DNA from: Aristolochia californica
Taxonomy: Eukaryota > Streptophyta > Magnoliopsida > Piperales > Aristolochiaceae
NCBI GenBank assembly: GCA_029961685.1
Contig: JARWKL010000002.1
Coordinates: forward strand, 22,536,908-22,600,907
Direction: 5' to 3'
Length of the DNA: 64,000 bases
Shown here: piece after piece, positions 61,801-64,000 of the stretch
Numbering within the stretch: position 1 is the first letter of the stretch
How the letters are laid out: each line of letters begins with the position of its first letter
The notes under the pieces: model-generated
Told to the model about the DNA's origin: nothing
The model's database searches: none
Seen by the model: only the letters and a program-made list of their open reading frames with translations
Position numbers and translations under genes: made by a program

Positions 61801-64000
61801 AAAGTGGGTTGTTTGGCTCTAGTAAATATCCAACCACACGTTAACTTGAGAATTTAAATTTTTCTACTCCTTGAAATTTTTGGATCATTAGGTGATTAGC
61901 ATCTTCAACATGTTTCTAGCATGGATACCCACCACATTTAAAACATGTTAGGATCAATTAGAAATCTCTTTCGTATAAAATTTCACCAAGCTATTAGGGG
62001 TTGTACTAGTGGAATTTCCCAAACAAGTATAACAAAACTTTGGAGTTCATTTTTAGTGCGTGAAATAATTTTGTTCACTTGCATTTATTATAGTTTTAAA
62101 TTTTTTTTGCATACATCAACTCTAAAATTTTCATTTTGTTTACGAGAAAAGTTTGGATTTGGAAAAAAATATAACATCCAAACTGGAAATGCCCAAATGC
62201 AGAGAGAGATAATTCCAAAAAGTATCTCTGATTTTGAAGGATAGGCAAAAAGTGGGGTTTTTGGCTCTGGTAAATATCCAACCACACGTAAACTTGAGAA
62301 TTTAATTTTTTCTATGCCATGAAATTTTTGGATCATTAGGTCATTTGCATTTTCAACAAGATTCTTGCATGCATACCTACCACATTTAAAACTTGTTTGG
62401 ATCAATTAGAAATCTTTTTCTTCTAAAATTCCACCAAGCTAAGGGTTGCACAAGTGGACTTTCCCAACCATTGATAACAAATCTTTGCAGTTCATTTTTA
62501 GTGCGTGAAATAATATTCTTCACTTACATTTATTATTGTTTTCATATTTTTTTGCATACATGAACTCTAAAATTTTCATTTTTTTTACGAGAAAAGTTTG
62601 GCTTTGAAAAAAAATTTAACATCCAAAATGGAAATGCACAAATGCTAAGAGAGATAATTCCCAAAAGGATCTCTGATTTTGAAGGATGGGCAAAAAGTGG
62701 GTTGTTTGGCTATGGTAAATATCCAACCATACATCAACTTGAGAATTTAATTTTTCTCTACTCGAAATTTTTGGATCATTAGGTCATTTGCATCTTCAAC
62801 ATGTTTCTGGCATGCATTCCCACCATATTTAAAACATGTTAGGACCAATTAGAAATCTCTTTCTTATAAAATTCCACCAAGCTATTAGGGGTTGTAGTAG
62901 TGGAATTTTCGAAACATGGTTAACAAAACAATGGAGTTCATTTTTAGAGCGTGAATTAATTTTCATCACTTACATTTATTATAGTTTTCAATTTTTTTTG
63001 CATACATGAACTCTAAAATTTTTATTTTGTTTACAAAAAAAGTTTGGATTTGAAGAAAAATTAAATATTCAAAATGGAAATGCACAAATGCTGAGAGAGG
63101 AAATTCCAAGAAGTATCTCTGATTTTGAAGGATAGGCAAAAAGTTGGTTGTTTGGCTCTGGTAAATATCCAACGACACGTTAACTTGAGAATTTAATTTT
63201 TTCTACTCGAAATTTTTGGATCATTAGGTCATTTGCATCTTCAAGGTGTTTCTGGCATGCATACCCACCACATTTAAAACATGTTAGGATCCATTAGAAA
63301 TCTCCTTCTTATAAAATTCCACCAAGCTATTAGGGGTTGTACGGGAGGAATTTCCCAAACATGGATAACAAAACTTTGGAGTTCATTTTCGGTGCGTGAA
63401 ATAATTTTCTTCACTTACGTTTGTTATAGTTTTCAATTTTTTTGCATACATGAACTCTTAAATTTTATTTTTGTTTACGAGAAAAGTTTGGATTAGAAAA
63501 ACAATTGAACATCTAGAATGGAAACGCACAAATGCTGAGAGAGATAATTGAGAAAAGTATCTTTGATTTTGATGGATAGGCAAAAAGTCTGTTGTTTGGC
63601 TCTGTTAAATATCCAGTCACACGTTAACCTGAGAATTTAATTTTTTCTTCTCTTTGATTTTTTTTTTTTGATCATGAGGTCATTTAAATCTTCAACATGT
63701 TTCTGGCATGTATACCCACCACATTTAAAACATGTTAGGATAAATTAGAAATTTCTTTCTTATAAATTCCACAAAGCTATTAGGGTTTGTACTAGTGGAA
63801 TTTCCCAAACATGGATAACAAAACTTTGGAGTTCATTTTTAGTGCGTGAAATAATTTTCTTCACTTACATTTATTATAGTTTTCAAAATTTTTTGCATAC
63901 ATGAAGTCTAAAATTTTGATTTTTTTTACGAGAAAAGTTTGGATTTGAAAAAAATATGATATCCAAAATGGAAATGCACAAATGCTGATAGAGATAATTC

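Larger units (their letters stand above)
1..64000 (+). repeat. Satellite DNA array, 449 bp monomer, about 145 head-to-tail copies
   Basis: The same unit recurs through the whole window with no change of orientation. Landmarks in consensus order, counting the C of CATGGATAAC as base 1, are: TTTTAGTGCGTGAAAT near 30, TTTGCATACATGAACTC near 85, TTTACGAGAAAAG near 117, a GA8 tract near 140, GAGAGATAATTCC near 180, TTTGGCTCTGGTAAATATCC near 238, ACACGTTAACTTGAG near 262, GGATCATTAGGTCATTTGC near 308, GGCATGCATACCCACC near 344, and GTACTAGTGGAATTTCCC near 429. Phase points include 22, 469, 918, 1367, 8529, 13785, 20047, 25417, 30265, 35258, 40188, 45105, 50413, 55346, 60232 and 63810. Spacing is mostly 447-450 bp, and about 457-460 bp where an extra octamer is present. 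No stretch over 300 bases falls outside the repeat. Array class (centromeric, subtelomeric or other) cannot be told from this window, and I do not recognise the family. Confidence 0.98.
53600..64000 (+). repeat. Right-end subfamily marked CACAAATGCTGAG
   Basis: From about 53720 nearly every unit reads AAATGCACAAATGCTGAG or a close form, one base shorter than GCAAAAAGTGCTGAG. Units average 445-448 bp instead of 449. Exceptions are near 58624 (GCAAGAATGTG), 61742 (GCAAAAATGCTGAG) and 62189 (GCCCAAATGCAGAG). The mark is nearly absent from 4.3 to 53 kb but present at about 630, 2908 and 4252. The window ends inside one of these units. Confidence 0.88.

Noticed and set aside
23160..62450. Identical contraction AAGCTAAGGGTTG at 23166 and 62436 as proof of a long-distance duplication
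   Set aside because: The two monomers share no other private markers and belong to different subfamilies. A small change at a TTA/GGGG site can arise twice.
63658..63669. T12 run and similar A/T runs (for example A12 near 13023)
   Set aside because: These are ordinary length variation of the conserved A/T tracts present in every unit, much less striking than the C19 run.
1..64000. Dozens of open reading frames of 60-111 codons on both strands
   Set aside because: They recur once per monomer at fixed phase and overlap each other in different frames. They are broken by 1-base changes in A/T tracts, and none exceeds 111 codons in 64 kb. The longest (53154-53489, minus) simply reads into the next segment of the same repeat. 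No protein family is recognisable.
1..64000. CRISPR array
   Set aside because: The repetition is direct and regular, but the whole 449 bp unit is the repeat with no unique spacers. The unit is far too long and there are no cas genes.
1..64000. CENP-B box
   Set aside because: No sequence resembling the TTCG....A..CGGG core was seen in the consensus or variants. The only CpGs are in unrelated contexts.
1..64000. LTR or other transposable element, or a tandemly arranged element fragment
   Set aside because: No terminal inverted repeats, target-site duplications, primer-binding site, polypurine tract with coding domains, or reverse transcriptase or transposase motifs were found. Every segment aligns to the 449 bp unit.
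1..64000. tRNA, 5S rRNA or other RNA genes with internal promoters in the repeat
   Set aside because: No A/B box pair, cloverleaf or 5S-like internal control region was recognisable. The monomer is too A/T rich and lacks conserved G/C stems.
1..64000. Inverted or palindromic arrangement of monomers
   Set aside because: All phase points read CATGGATAAC on the plus strand. No reversed unit was found.

Overview
The whole 64 kb window is one uninterrupted satellite DNA array. I see no gene, RNA gene, transposon or unique sequence in it. A single AT-rich unit (consensus 449 bp, about 31% G+C by my hand count) repeats head-to-tail, always in the same orientation, from the first base to the last. 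I located about 145 copies by hand, using the phase point at CATGGATAAC. The commonest spacing is 447-450 bp. Both ends of the window fall inside a monomer, so the array continues on both sides. All open reading frames are 111 codons or shorter and recur once per monomer at fixed phase. I treat them as by-products of the repeat.

Organism: the window must come from a eukaryotic nuclear genome, from (peri)centromeric, subtelomeric or knob-type heterochromatin. The three CpG sites of the consensus are often changed to TpG or CpA, which points to a genome with cytosine methylation and fits a plant or a methylating animal. I lean towards a plant but do not recognise the satellite family.

Layout: (1) 1-2.9 kb holds mixed, partly truncated monomers. 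(2) 2.9-11.2 kb is a subfamily marked GCCGAAAG, with three-monomer blocks duplicated at about 3.55, 1.34 and 1.79 kb. (3) 11.2-15.6 kb is mixed, with several monomers carrying an extra GGGACAAG octamer and some deletions. It includes a four-monomer block repeated 6.26 kb downstream. (4) 15.6-35.2 kb has clear higher-order structure: a six-monomer unit (called B1-B6 here, about 2.68 kb) in five copies, complete or damaged, separated by other recurring blocks. Two consecutive six-monomer copies were duplicated together with an 8.5 kb shift. (5) 35.2-53.5 kb is more uniform, with a four-monomer block repeated at 6.7 kb and very similar neighbouring pairs. (6) 53.6-64 kb is a subfamily with the shortened motif CACAAATGCTGAG, partly arranged as an alternating dimer of about 895 bp.

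Nothing here works together as genes. The biological content is the record of unequal exchange, block amplification and short-homology deletion in the satellite, plus whatever chromatin role the array has. All monomer assignments were made by eye from shared rare variants. A self dot plot and monomer clustering would confirm or correct them.
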